A stretch of 33,503 bases of DNA from assembly GCA_035438705.1 (NCBI GenBank), contig DAORIV010000006.1, forward strand, positions 1-33,503, in the 5' to 3' direction. The DNA comes from C7867-006 sp035438705 (GTDB taxonomy: Bacteria; Patescibacteriota; Minisyncoccia; Phycocordibacterales; DATDWN01). Below the pieces are notes generated by a model that saw only the letters and a list, made by a program, of their open reading frames with translations, had not been told where the DNA came from and did no database searches. Position 1 is the first letter of the stretch. Each line of letters opens with the position of its first letter. This document shows, one piece after another, positions 24,331 to 32,579 of this stretch. The translations under genes and the position numbers were made by a program.

Positions 24331-26122
24331 CCATCTTTAATATTTCTCTTAAAACATTTTCTGGAACTTCAGTAACTTTTTTCGGCGGAGTGGAAACTGT
24401 ATCTGTAGGTTTAGACTCATTTTTAACTACATAATCTTTAGAAACTTCCTTTTCTGAATTTATTTTTTCTTCTGTTTTTTTATTCAATACTCCTGCTAAA
24501 GCATCTTTAAGTGAGGAGAGATTTTCCTTGCTCGGATTCTTTTTACCTACTTGCATGGACAATTCTTTTTCTTTTCTTAGATCATCAAGTGATAGTTTGG
24601 GCTTATTCTCAGCTTGAACATTTTCTATTTGTGATTGTCTTTTTTTGAGCTCCTCAGCTGCCTTCATTAAGGCTATTTTATTTTCATCTGGAACCTTAAT
24701 ATCATCTGCTACAGGTGGTAATGATTTCTTAACCTCAGGCATGGGCCTATCTTCTCTAACAATTTTGTTTTCCCTTCTCTCAATATTATTTCCACCATTA
24801 GAATTATTTTTTTGTGAATCCTTTATTGTTGTTGAATCATGCCAATCTGAAATACCCTTTTCAACATCCTCTCTTTTTCTAGCAAATTGCTCTCTAGAAC
24901 TTTCTAAAACTTGGTCCTTGAATGTAAATTCTGGTCTTGCTATACCAGGTAATGTTGTAGCAGAAAATGGTTGTGAAGACACACCATCTATCATGAGTTT
25001 TAAATAGATCTGTGCGAAACCCAGGTTAACAAGATCTGTCGCCATAAAAGTCGGAGCAAACTCTTTTTCTAAAACTTCTGCATCAAATGCACCCACTCTA
25101 AACGTTATCATAGTACCGACGTTTCCGAACACAGCGTCACGAACTTCTTCTTCCATTTGTTCAATGTATTGATGAGCAATGGTAAGATTTAATTTATATT
25201 TTCTCGCCTCCGACAAAATATCGGCAAAAGATTTATTAGCAAAGGATTGAAACTCATCCACATATAGATAAAAGTTTGGAAGTTTTGCCAAATCTGACTC
25301 ACCCCTATCTGCACGTGACATTGCAGCCAGGTAAATTTTAGTAATTATCATTGAACCGATAAGATTGGCATTACCCTCTCCCACTTTTCCTTTTGATAGG
25401 TTGATTATGATAATCTTCCCTTTATCCATAACATCTCTAAAATCAAAAGAAGATTTTTCCTGACCCATAATATTTCTAATTAGAGGGTTAGATGTAAACT
25501 GACCTATTTTGTTTTGAATAGCAGGTATTGCTTCTGCTGCAAATCTTTCTGTGTATCCAGCATACTCCTTAACCCAGTATGATTTTACGGAAGGATCAGT
25601 TATGTTTGCTATAACTTTATTTCTATATTCCTTATCAGCAAGCATTTTGTTTATTCCAAGCATAGTTGCACCTGGATACTCCAAAAGTGCTAAAATAGTG
25701 TTCTGCAAAATATATTGCATTCTGTCAGAAAAACTTTCTTCACCGAAAAGTTTTTTAAATGCACTCATAAGACCAGAAACTACGAGATGTCTTTTCTCCG
25801 CACCTATATCCTCCATCACATTAAAAGATATTGGGTAATCAATATCAAAAGGAGCAAAATATATAACATCTTTTATTCGGTGCTCTGGTACGTATTCAAG
25901 TAGTTTTTCCGCTGTTCCTCCATGTGGGTCAATAAACGCCATACCATTACCATTCTGAATATCTTGTATGGCCATATTCTCAAGAAGAGTGGATTTACCC
26001 ATGCCCGTCTTACCGATAACATACATATGCTTCAAACGATCTTTGGCTTTTATTCCAAACTTAACTTTTTTATTTCTTGCATCAGTTTCAGCAAAATATG
26101 TAATTGAATTAGTATCAATCAT
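24317..26122 (-). CDS. VirD4/TraG-like type IV secretion or conjugation ATPase
   Basis: 601 residues. Walker A is GKTGMGKST at residues 37-45; IDPHGG follows; FYLYVDEFQSF near residue 290 is Walker B; NLTIAHQYIEQ is the sensor segment of the TraG/TraD/VirD4 group, with a TraG-like C-terminal segment through VSSQPFSATTLPG. Residues from about 410 to 601 are charged, lysine-rich and low complexity, probably disordered. No N-terminal membrane helices are seen, unlike classical coupling proteins, so it is a soluble form as is frequent in CPR genomes. No relaxase or VirB gene is in the window. The neighbouring pilin suggests a role with a pilus or DNA uptake or transfer machine. It heads the nine-gene operon from a leaderless promoter. 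Confidence 0.85.
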   Translation of the reverse strand: MIDTNSITYFAETDARNKKVKFGIKAKDRLKHMYVIGKTGMGKSTLLENMAIQDIQNGNGMAFIDPHGGTAEKLLEYVPEHRIKDVIYFAPFDIDYPISFNVMEDIGAEKRHLVVSGLMSAFKKLFGEESFSDRMQYILQNTILALLEYPGATMLGINKMLADKEYRNKVIANITDPSVKSYWVKEYAGYTERFAAEAIPAIQNKIGQFTSNPLIRNIMGQEKSSFDFRDVMDKGKIIIINLSKGKVGEGNANLIGSMIITKIYLAAMSRADRGESDLAKLPNFYLYVDEFQSFANKSFADILSEARKYKLNLTIAHQYIEQMEEEVRDAVFGNVGTMITFRVGAFDAEVLEKEFAPTFMATDLVNLGFAQIYLKLMIDGVSSQPFSATTLPGIARPEFTFKDQVLESSREQFARKREDVEKGISDWHDSTTIKDSQKNNSNGGNNIERRENKIVREDRPMPEVKKSLPPVADDIKVPDENKIALMKAAEELKKRQSQIENVQAENKPKLSLDDLRKEKELSMQVGKKNPSKENLSSLKDALAGVLNKKTEEKINSEKEVSKDYVVKNESKPTDTVSTPPKKVTEVPENVLREILKMDDGK

Positions 26123-26129
26123 TCCTTAA

Positions 26130-26158
26130 ATTATACAACTTTTACACAACAATCTCAA
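26130..26158 (-). promoter_or_regulatory. Consensus promoter giving a leaderless mRNA for the VirD4-like gene
   Basis: TTGAGA, a 17-nt spacer and TATAAT, followed by exactly 7 nt and then the ATG at 26122. The predicted start point is at or one base before the ATG. This is the best-formed leaderless promoter in the window. Confidence 0.8.
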
Positions 26159-26355
26159 AATTATTTGTCTTATTAAGACTTTCACAATCTGGATGAAATC
26201 CGAAGTTGAGGATTGGGGAATTAGCTTGTTAACAAGCTCGGAAGATTTTTAGTGAAGGTCGCGCATAAAATACGAACAATAATTTGAGAAGTACATTCGT
26301 ACGTTGAAAGTTTTGTGAGTATTTTAGACGATCAGATTCACTAAAAAGACCTGAG
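26159..26355. other. Noncoding structured region between pilin and the VirD4-like gene
   Basis: No convincing gene. It contains a perfect 16-nt palindrome AGCTTGTTAACAAGCT at 26223-26238. An 11-bp inverted repeat (TTTTTAGTGAA at 26246-26256, TTCACTAAAAA at 26337-26347) encloses a smaller inverted repeat TACGAA/TTCGTA at 26271-26276 and 26296-26301. It lies downstream of the pilin stop and may form its 3' UTR, but the T-run expected of a terminator is weak. Confidence 0.5.
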
Positions 26356-26787
26356 CTAAGGGCAAACTGTGGCTCCTGCAAGTTCGGTTGGTGTACCCTT
26401 CCCCTTACTTTCACTATCTATACACCAATACAAAGTCGCCCCAGCATCTTCAGGAACTTTCAGTTGCACATTTATTGCCCAAGCAGTTGGTGAATCATTA
26501 CACCTTGTTGCTACACTCGCACCAACATCAGAACCAGCTAATATAGCTGTATTTATTGCATTCTGAATATTTAAATCATCACAAACGCCGTCGTAACTTA
26601 GACCGCCATTATCGTAAACTATCTCAGCCTGTGATCTTATTCCATTTAGATTTTGCTTAACCGCAGCATTCGCACCCTTATCTCTTGCAGAGTTTAGTGA
26701 AGCCAAAACAATAGAAGACAATATCCCAATTATCGCGATAACAACGAGTAGTTCAATTAAAGTAAAACCTTTTTTGTTAAATTTCAT
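26356..26787 (-). CDS. Type IV pilin/pseudopilin with prepilin signal
   Basis: 143 residues. The prepilin motif MKFNKKGFTLIELLVVIAII shows a basic leader, peptidase cleavage after Gly7, Phe at +1 and Glu12 at +5 of the mature protein, followed by the hydrophobic N-terminal helix. The rest is a small globular domain with four cysteines, including the pair in YWCIDSES and the C-terminal TVCP, probably forming disulfides. Short pilins of this kind are common in Patescibacteria and may serve adhesion, motility or DNA uptake. No other pilus gene is visible here. A TACAAT box 7 nt before the ATG suggests its own leaderless transcript; read-through from the gene 20 nt upstream is also possible. Confidence 0.92.
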   Translation of the reverse strand: MKFNKKGFTLIELLVVIAIIGILSSIVLASLNSARDKGANAAVKQNLNGIRSQAEIVYDNGGLSYDGVCDDLNIQNAINTAILAGSDVGASVATRCNDSPTAWAINVQLKVPEDAGATLYWCIDSESKGKGTPTELAGATVCP

Positions 26788-26794
26788 TTGTATA

Positions 26795-26823
26795 ATTGTA
26801 CTACCAATTAATTTTTATTTAAA
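26795..26823 (-). promoter_or_regulatory. Candidate leaderless promoter of the pilin gene
   Basis: TTTAAA, a 17-nt spacer, then TACAAT, 7 nt, and the ATG at 26787. The boxes match the consensus at 4 of 6 and 5 of 6 bases. It overlaps the end of the upstream glycosidase-like gene. Confidence 0.5.
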
Positions 26824-28013
26824 GCAGAAACTGTATATTTATTAGATGGACTCCATAGTATCCATGAAGTTAATCCTAAATCATTTGTGGCTTTAATTTG
26901 TGCCCTAACCTCAGTTGCTCCATATTTTACTCTTAATCCGAAGTCCTGTAACCATGGTCGTAATTTGTTTTTATATTCTATTTTACTTTGACCTGTTGTA
27001 CTTGCTAAATTTTCAGAACGAACAACAGCTTCTTTCATTGCAAAAGTAATTATTTCATATGGATATGATTCAGGCTCCTTGTATCCCTGAAAATTTGCTG
27101 GATAGTGAGACGGATATACCATAGGCATAATATAATCAAAATATGGTAAAGCATTTTCCAATACTTGACCTATGCCCATATCATCATATGTATTTGTAAC
27201 CATTCCGAATAAATCAGCTGAAGTTTTAAGATTATTTAAATCTGGATCAGAGTAAATTTTATTATGAACATACTCAAAAAAATTCTTCATGACTGTTGCC
27301 TTTGGGGTTGTGGAACTAAATGGGAATGAAATATCTTGCATATTTCCGTCTGAAGGAAAACGGATATAGTCAAAATTTATCTCATCAAAACCTAGTTTAT
27401 GAGACTCTTTTGCAACCAATATTATATAATCCCAGTATTCATGACTTCCAGCATCTATCCATGATATACCCTTTCGATCCTTCCATACTTGTGAACCGTT
27501 TTTTGTTTTCACAGCTAAATCCGGTCTATGTGAGACAAAATATGCATCTTGAAAAACAGCGACTCTTCCTACAACATAAATCCCCTTCTTATGAAGTGTT
27601 TCAACAAATTCCTGCAAGTCATTTATCCTAACTTCTTCAGAACCAAATTTCTTTAATTCAGGATTTGTAATCCTAAAAACTATTTTTCCACTATAATCTT
27701 TAATATCTATTACTACTGTATTTATTTCTGTCTCATCTATTATTTTGACTAAATTTTCACGCATCGCTTTATTAGAGGCAACCCAACTAGTCATATAAAT
27801 ACCCTTAACTGGTTCTGGTGTTTTAATATATGAAGGCTGAAACACTTCCTGAATTTCCTTCAAGCTTACATTTAGATCACTACTGGAATCACTCTTTATA
27901 TAACGTTCAGCTAAAACTCTAGGAAAAACAAAAATCATGATTAGAGAAACCACTATCAACAAAAAAATAAACAAAAAAATATTTTGTTTGTTTTTTGTGA
28001 TAACTGTCTTCAT
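26808..28013 (-). CDS. Putative glycoside hydrolase, DUF4015-type TIM barrel
   Basis: 401 residues. An N-terminal hydrophobic segment (about 12-30) is a signal anchor, so the rest faces outside. The domain starts PVKGIYMTSWVASNKA (about 62-77) and continues NTVVIDIKDYSGKIVF, GIYVVGRVAVFQD, ISWIDAGSHEYWDYII, DEINFDYIRFPSDG and YIMPMVYPSHY, the pattern of the putative glycosyl hydrolase family DUF4015 (PF13200). The Asp residues in IDIKD and DYIRFP are likely active-site acids. The substrate is unknown, but a cell-wall or extracellular polysaccharide is plausible. It follows the small membrane protein gene by 4 nt and shares its leaderless promoter. Confidence 0.87.
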   Translation of the reverse strand: MKTVITKNKQNIFLFIFLLIVVSLIMIFVFPRVLAERYIKSDSSSDLNVSLKEIQEVFQPSYIKTPEPVKGIYMTSWVASNKAMRENLVKIIDETEINTVVIDIKDYSGKIVFRITNPELKKFGSEEVRINDLQEFVETLHKKGIYVVGRVAVFQDAYFVSHRPDLAVKTKNGSQVWKDRKGISWIDAGSHEYWDYIILVAKESHKLGFDEINFDYIRFPSDGNMQDISFPFSSTTPKATVMKNFFEYVHNKIYSDPDLNNLKTSADLFGMVTNTYDDMGIGQVLENALPYFDYIMPMVYPSHYPANFQGYKEPESYPYEIITFAMKEAVVRSENLASTTGQSKIEYKNKLRPWLQDFGLRVKYGATEVRAQIKATNDLGLTSWILWSPSNKYTVSALNKN

Positions 28014-28017
28014 GTTA

Positions 28018-28380
28018 TTATTCTTGCACGTTTAGCTTCCGTGAAGATGGGGTTTTAGTAACTCTCCTCTTTTTTGGTACAACAATTTCAATCTTTGGAG
28101 TTTCTACAACAACTGGAATTTCTTCTGACTTGTGAATAGGAATAATAATTTCAGATTTTATTTGAGGTTTAACTTCAGTTTCTACGCCCAAATTATCTAG
28201 ATTTTGTCTTTTAATTTTATCTTTCAATAAAGAACTTGGAAGTGGGACTCTTAGGGATGAAACTACTAGGAAAAATCCTGCCAAAGCTACTAAAACCATT
28301 TTCCACATACTTGGAAAACCCAAAAATGGAATCAGGAATATGAATACACCTGCATAGAAGTTTCCTTTGTGCTCAATCAT
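28018..28380 (-). CDS. Small membrane protein of unknown function
   Basis: 120 residues, not recognised. Two closely spaced hydrophobic segments at about 8-25 and 27-46 are followed by a cytoplasmic or external tail rich in Lys, Glu, Val and Pro (KPQIKSEIIIPIHKSEEIPV, then VVPKKRRVTKTPSS), ending in a basic cluster. This resembles small membrane anchors of CPR surface structures but gives no function. It is the first gene of a unit with the DUF4015-type protein, 4 nt apart, and has a TATAAT exactly 7 nt before its ATG. Confidence 0.7.
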   Translation of the reverse strand: MIEHKGNFYAGVFIFLIPFLGFPSMWKMVLVALAGFFLVVSSLRVPLPSSLLKDKIKRQNLDNLGVETEVKPQIKSEIIIPIHKSEEIPVVVETPKIEIVVPKKRRVTKTPSSRKLNVQE

Positions 28381-28387
28381 AAAAACA

Positions 28388-28393
28388 ATTATA
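28388..28393 (-). promoter_or_regulatory. -10 box 7 nt before the ATG at 28380 (predicted leaderless)
   Basis: A perfect TATAAT is followed by TGTTTTT and the ATG. No strong -35; TTGTTT lies 16 nt upstream. Transcription should start at the ATG. Confidence 0.65.
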
Positions 28394-28437
28394 CACTGGC
28401 TCTAATTTTAAACAAAAAAATCAGTGGAAAAAATAAA

Positions 28438-29850
28438 TTACAGCACAATTGAGATAAGCATGTTAGTAGATAGTCCTTTTGTGTTGAAAGGTACCCCACC
28501 TGCAATAACTACTTTGTCTCCCTTTTTAGCAAGTTTTTCTTTTATACAGAATTCTCTAACAATTTTAAGAACATCGTCTATTGTTTTGTATGTTGGAACT
28601 GTAACAGGTAGACATCCAAAAGAAAGATTTAATTTGTTTGAAGTTTTTTGAAATGGCGACAAAGAAAGAACTACAGCATGAGGTTTGTGACGACTTATCA
28701 TTCTCGCTGTAAAACCTGAGTCTGTTAGAGCCACAATGACTTTAGCTCCAATATCATGTGCAGTTTTAACAACTGAAGAAGTCACAGAGTCTGTGATTGA
28801 AGCATCACCATTTTTATTTACACGAACAGTTTCTCTTTCTGGACAATCATTTTCTATTTCTCTCGCAATTGTTCTCATTACATTAACTGCTTCTATCGGG
28901 TAGTCTCCAAGTGTAGACTCCTCGGAAAGCATAACGGCATCTGTACCATCTAAGATTGCGTTTGCAACATCAGAAACTTCTGCCCGAGTTGCGACGGGAC
29001 TCTTAATCATAGATTCCATCATTTGTGTAGCAGTAATTACAGGCTTGCCCATTTCATTACATTTCTTTATCATCATCTTTTGATATCCTGGAACTTTTTC
29101 AAATGGAACCTCAATAGCCAAGTCTCCTCTTGCAATCATAATACCATCACAAAGTGCAATAATTTCATCAATATTTGAAATTGCTTGTGGTGTTTCTATT
29201 TTTGCAATGATACCTGCCTTTGATTTTCTTTTATTTAGAATTGCTCTTAGCTCTGTTATGTCACTTGGTCTTCTTACAAAAGAAAGTGCTATAAAATCAA
29301 CATCATTTTTTATTCCAAATTCCAAATCTTTTAAATCTTTTGGAGTTAATGATTTAACTGACAAGTCAGAATCAGGCATGTTCAATCCTCTTCTGCCTTT
29401 TATTTCTCCACCAACTAGCACCTTACAAATAACATTCTTTCCCTTAACCTCCTTAACCTCTAATTTTTTCTTACCGTCGTGCATAAAGATTATATGACCT
29501 TTTGCAACTTCTTTTGGTAATAATGGATAGTTAACTGAAACAATAGTTTCATCTCCAAGTATATCTTCAGTAGTTAGTGTAAATGTCTGCCCTATCTTTA
29601 GGTTTACTGATTCTGTTTTAAAATTCCCTATTCTAATTTTTGGACCTCCAAGGTCTTGAAGTATAGCAGCTGTTTTACCAGTTTTCTTTAAAACCTCTCT
29701 AAGATTATCAACTCTATTTTGATGTTCAGCAAAATCCCCGTGTGAGAAGTTAAGTCTCATAACATTCATTCCTGCGTTTAACATTTTGCCTAGCATCTCT
29801 ACACTTTCAGTTCTTGGGCCTATAGTTGCAACAATCTTAGTTTTTTTCAT
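28438..29850 (-). CDS. pyk: Pyruvate kinase
   Basis: 470 residues, the standard length. It carries IVATIGPRT at the N-terminus, MRLNFSHG (31-38) with the substrate-binding Arg and Asn, the metal-binding ARGDLAIEVPFEKVP, and TATQMMESM, the pyruvate kinase signature region. The C-terminal domain has VALTDSGFTARMISRHKP. It transfers phosphate from phosphoenolpyruvate to ADP. It follows gpmA by 84 nt and may be transcribed both by read-through from eno and from its own promoter (TTGATA, 17 nt, TAGAAT). No SD precedes the ATG. Confidence 0.97.
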   Translation of the reverse strand: MKKTKIVATIGPRTESVEMLGKMLNAGMNVMRLNFSHGDFAEHQNRVDNLREVLKKTGKTAAILQDLGGPKIRIGNFKTESVNLKIGQTFTLTTEDILGDETIVSVNYPLLPKEVAKGHIIFMHDGKKKLEVKEVKGKNVICKVLVGGEIKGRRGLNMPDSDLSVKSLTPKDLKDLEFGIKNDVDFIALSFVRRPSDITELRAILNKRKSKAGIIAKIETPQAISNIDEIIALCDGIMIARGDLAIEVPFEKVPGYQKMMIKKCNEMGKPVITATQMMESMIKSPVATRAEVSDVANAILDGTDAVMLSEESTLGDYPIEAVNVMRTIAREIENDCPERETVRVNKNGDASITDSVTSSVVKTAHDIGAKVIVALTDSGFTARMISRHKPHAVVLSLSPFQKTSNKLNLSFGCLPVTVPTYKTIDDVLKIVREFCIKEKLAKKGDKVVIAGGVPFNTKGLSTNMLISIVL

Positions 29851-29904
29851 TTTTTATTTTAAAATTTTAAACACGAATAATAATACCTACATCCTGAAGG
29901 AGGA

Positions 29905-29933
29905 ATTCTAACACAATTTCTACTTATTATCAA
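29905..29933 (-). promoter_or_regulatory. Candidate promoter for pyk
   Basis: TTGATA, a 17-nt spacer and TAGAAT, the latter preceded by TGT (extended -10). The leader would be about 47 nt, so this transcript is not leaderless, and it holds a minimal ATG-TAG pair. Confidence 0.55.
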
Positions 29934-29934
29934 T

Positions 29935-30546
29935 TTAACTAGTCTTTACTTCCTTTGAAATAAATTTAGCATCTGAATCAACGTGATAACAGTGAACTTC
30001 CCCTGTCCCAACCTCAACATCACAAATCTGATTTTCATCTAAATCTTCTAGATGTTTAATTAATGCTCTCAAGGTGTTACCGTGGGCAACAACAAGTACA
30101 TTTTTACCCGCCTTCAAATCTTCTTTGATACTTTTCTCATAGTAAGGAACGACTCTAGTGTAAACATCCTTCAATGTCTCTCCTTCTGGAATATGAACAT
30201 CCCAACCCCTCCGTATATTTTGAAACTGTTCTTCTCCAACCTCTTCTTTTACTTGCCATTTATTCTTACCAGTATGGACACCATAATTTCTCTCATTTAG
30301 TGACTTATCTATCACACAAGTAAGACCAAGTTGACCGCATGTTTCTTTTATTTTTTCAAAAGTTTGGTGAGTTCTTTTAAGTTCTGAAACATAAACAGTG
30401 TCTATTTTTTCACCCTTAAGTGCTTCACCAGCTTTTCTGGCCTCATCTAAACCTTCCTCTGTTAAATTCACATCAGTCCAACCTGTCCAAAGACCTAGAT
30501 GGTTCCACTCTGATTTACCATGTCTAACTAAAAAAAGTTTTGCCAT
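29935..30546 (-). CDS. gpmA: 2,3-bisphosphoglycerate-dependent phosphoglycerate mutase
   Basis: 203 residues, shorter than the usual 230-250 of dPGM, as in some compact genomes. The catalytic LVRHGKSEWN is at 6-15 with the phospho-accepting His9. LWTGWTDVNLTEEG and NERNYGVHTGKNK follow, with the second active His in VVAHGNTLRAL. The YG(V/L)-x-G-x-N-K segment identifies it as gpmA-type rather than a general phosphatase. It interconverts 3- and 2-phosphoglycerate between the steps of the neighbouring eno and pyk. It starts 9 nt after the eno stop. Confidence 0.94.
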   Translation of the reverse strand: MAKLFLVRHGKSEWNHLGLWTGWTDVNLTEEGLDEARKAGEALKGEKIDTVYVSELKRTHQTFEKIKETCGQLGLTCVIDKSLNERNYGVHTGKNKWQVKEEVGEEQFQNIRRGWDVHIPEGETLKDVYTRVVPYYEKSIKEDLKAGKNVLVVAHGNTLRALIKHLEDLDENQICDVEVGTGEVHCYHVDSDAKFISKEVKTS

Positions 30547-30555
30547 ACATTTTTA

Positions 30556-31845
30556 TTATTTATTTATCTTGAAAGTATTTTTGCCAAGATACACCGCTTT
30601 CGCACCAAGTGATTCTTCAATTCTAAGCAACTGATTATACTTTGCTGTTCTATCTGAACGACAAAGTGAACCTGTTTTTATTTGTCCTGCCCCAAGTCCT
30701 ACTGCAAAATCTGCAATAGTTGCGTCTTCTGTTTCTCCTGATCGGTGAGAAATGATTGAGTTAAATCCAGCATTTCTTGCCATATGTATTGCATCAATTG
30801 TTTCCGAGACTGATCCAATTTGATTTAGTTTAATAAGTATTGAGTTTCCAGCCTTTCCATCTATGCCCATTTTAAGTCTTGAAATATTTGTAACAAACAA
30901 ATCATCTCCAACTATTTGAACCTTACCTCCAATAGTTTTTGTCATAAGTTTGTAACCTTCCCAGTCATCTTCAGAAAGTCCATCTTCAATTGAAACAATT
31001 GGATACTTTTTAACCCAATCAGCATAAAAAGCGACCATTTGTTCTGAAGTCAAAGTTTTGCCTTCTGTTTTTAGAACATACTTTCCGTCTTTATAAAACT
31101 CACTTGCTGCTGCATCAATTGCAATGGCTATTTGTGTCCCAGCTTTATATCCAGCATTTTTCACAGCCTCTAAAATAACTTCAATCGCTGCTTCATTTGA
31201 AGAAAGTGTTGGTGCATAGCCCCCCTCATCCCCGACAGTTGTGTTTAGTTTCCTAGCTTTCAAAATTTTCTTTAACTCATGAAAAATTTCAGAACCCCAT
31301 TGTAGTGCTTGTTTAAATGATTTTGCTCCAACAGGCATTATCATAAACTCTTGCAAATCTGTAGAATTTTCAGCATGTGCTCCTCCGTTTAGAATATTCA
31401 TCATTGGGACAGGCATCAAAATAGTTTTGGTTTTAGAAATATCTTTAAAATATTTCCAAAGAGGTTTTTTCTCTGACAAAGCTACAGCTTTAGCAAAAGC
31501 AAGTGAAGTGCCTAAAATTGCATTTGCCCCTAGCTTTGTTTTGTTTGCTGTACCATCTAGTTTTATAAGTGCCAAATCAAGACTTCTTTGATCAAAAGCT
31601 TTTCCTCTTAATGCTTTTTGTATACTAATATTTACATTTGCAACTGCTTTCAACACACCCTTGCCACCATATCTTTTTTTATCTCCATCACGCAACTCGC
31701 AAGCCTCATGACTTCCAGTTGAAGCTCCACTTGGAACAGCAGCTCTACCCATAGAACCGTCACTTAAATATAGGTCGACTTCAACAGTAGGATTTCCTCT
31801 AGAGTCCAATATCTCTCTGCCAATTATTTTTGATATCTTTTGCAC
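30556..31845 (-). CDS. eno: Enolase
   Basis: 429 residues, full length. The start is GTG at 31845 (MQKISKIIGREILDSRGNPT), the only start that includes the conserved first strand. It has SGASTGSHEACELRDG, the metal ligands around VGDDLF and ISIEDGL-like VSIEDGLSEDDW, ILIKLNQIGSVSET, SHRSGETEDATIADFAVG (the enolase signature) and the C-terminal GQIKTGSLCRSDRTAKYN. It dehydrates 2-phosphoglycerate to phosphoenolpyruvate and heads the eno-gpmA-pyk unit. A TATAAT at 31877-31882 would give a leader of about 24 nt with no SD in it. Confidence 0.97.
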   Translation of the reverse strand: MQKISKIIGREILDSRGNPTVEVDLYLSDGSMGRAAVPSGASTGSHEACELRDGDKKRYGGKGVLKAVANVNISIQKALRGKAFDQRSLDLALIKLDGTANKTKLGANAILGTSLAFAKAVALSEKKPLWKYFKDISKTKTILMPVPMMNILNGGAHAENSTDLQEFMIMPVGAKSFKQALQWGSEIFHELKKILKARKLNTTVGDEGGYAPTLSSNEAAIEVILEAVKNAGYKAGTQIAIAIDAAASEFYKDGKYVLKTEGKTLTSEQMVAFYADWVKKYPIVSIEDGLSEDDWEGYKLMTKTIGGKVQIVGDDLFVTNISRLKMGIDGKAGNSILIKLNQIGSVSETIDAIHMARNAGFNSIISHRSGETEDATIADFAVGLGAGQIKTGSLCRSDRTAKYNQLLRIEESLGAKAVYLGKNTFKINK

Positions 31846-31876
31846 GGTATTTTAAAATTAAATTTATTAAAAAAAC

Positions 31877-31882
31877 ATTATA
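31877..31882 (-). promoter_or_regulatory. -10 box upstream of eno
   Basis: A perfect TATAAT in the 82-nt gap before eno on the minus strand. No good -35 is found at 16-18 nt. The predicted leader is about 24 nt and AT-rich. Confidence 0.5.
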
Positions 31883-31927
31883 CATTAATTTAAATTTAAC
31901 TACCACAATGCAAATTCTACTTATTTA

Positions 31928-32542
31928 CTATGCTTGAGAATGTTCTTCTTTTTTAAGAATAGAGTATATTTCTGCGCCAGAAAGATATATAAATGGAGTT
32001 ACTATAACTAGTGCAAGACCTAGTGTTAAAAATGAAAGTAAGACCAAAATTAGTATTGCCAAAAAATACAAAAGAATTTTTAGTGTATGCCCTTTTGTTA
32101 TTTTCCAAGATTCTTTTATTGACTCGAAAGCTGTCATGTGTGAGTGATTGTCTAGTAAAATATAACTCGCCATCGATAGTCTAGCCATCATTATTAATCC
32201 TGGAATTATCAATAATAATATACCCAACACAGTAAACAGTGATGAGATTATTGTCAGCCACAATACTGTAAGGAATAATTGCGGGGTTACCTTAAAAACA
32301 TCTATACTCAACTCCTTACCTCTTTTCACAAACATACCTGAACGATACATTCCAACACTAAACAAAACAGAAACAACGACACTGGCGATAAAAATAAACA
32401 ATGAGCCCATTTCCCTTCTACCATCAACCTTCAGTAAATCAGAGAGAACAAAGTACACAAAAGTACTTGTTACCAAAAACAACATGTTATCTTTTAAATG
32501 TTTCCAAGATTTTTTAAAAACTTCCCGAATTGATATTTTCAT
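31928..32542 (-). CDS. Multi-pass membrane protein of unknown function
   Basis: 204 residues with about five to six hydrophobic segments (near 17-35, 45-68, 90-120, 125-140, 155-190). The architecture, with FKKSWKHLKDNMLFLV at the start and TAFESIKESWKITKGHT in the middle, resembles DUF975/YciC-like and GlpQ membrane-domain proteins, in which that amphipathic W-K repeat precedes a helix pair; these families have no settled function. It is single-gene, ends in TAG, and has an extended -10 box exactly 7 nt before its ATG. It is divergent from tRNA-Ile. Confidence 0.75.
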   Translation of the reverse strand: MKISIREVFKKSWKHLKDNMLFLVTSTFVYFVLSDLLKVDGRREMGSLFIFIASVVVSVLFSVGMYRSGMFVKRGKELSIDVFKVTPQLFLTVLWLTIISSLFTVLGILLLIIPGLIMMARLSMASYILLDNHSHMTAFESIKESWKITKGHTLKILLYFLAILILVLLSFLTLGLALVIVTPFIYLSGAEIYSILKKEEHSQA

Positions 32543-32549
32543 ATAGTAA

Positions 32550-32558
32550 ATTATAACA
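32550..32558 (-). promoter_or_regulatory. Extended -10 box 7 nt before the ATG at 32542 (predicted leaderless)
   Basis: TGT followed by TATAAT on the minus strand, then TTACTAT and the ATG. No -35 match is needed. The same arrangement is seen before capF. Confidence 0.65.
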
Positions 32559-32579
32559 TAAATAAATTACTGGTAAGGT

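Noticed and set aside
24317..26122. HerA-type DNA translocase or a conjugative element
   Set aside because: The motifs fit the TraG/VirD4 group better than HerA, and without a relaxase or VirB genes in the window a conjugative element cannot be claimed.
26229..26414. 61-residue minus-strand ORF
   Set aside because: It overlaps the pilin end in another frame and covers the inverted-repeat region; no start signal or domain.
29896..29903. GAAGGAGG on the plus strand resembling an SD
   Set aside because: No plus-strand ORF starts at a suitable distance; it lies inside the pyk leader on the opposite strand.
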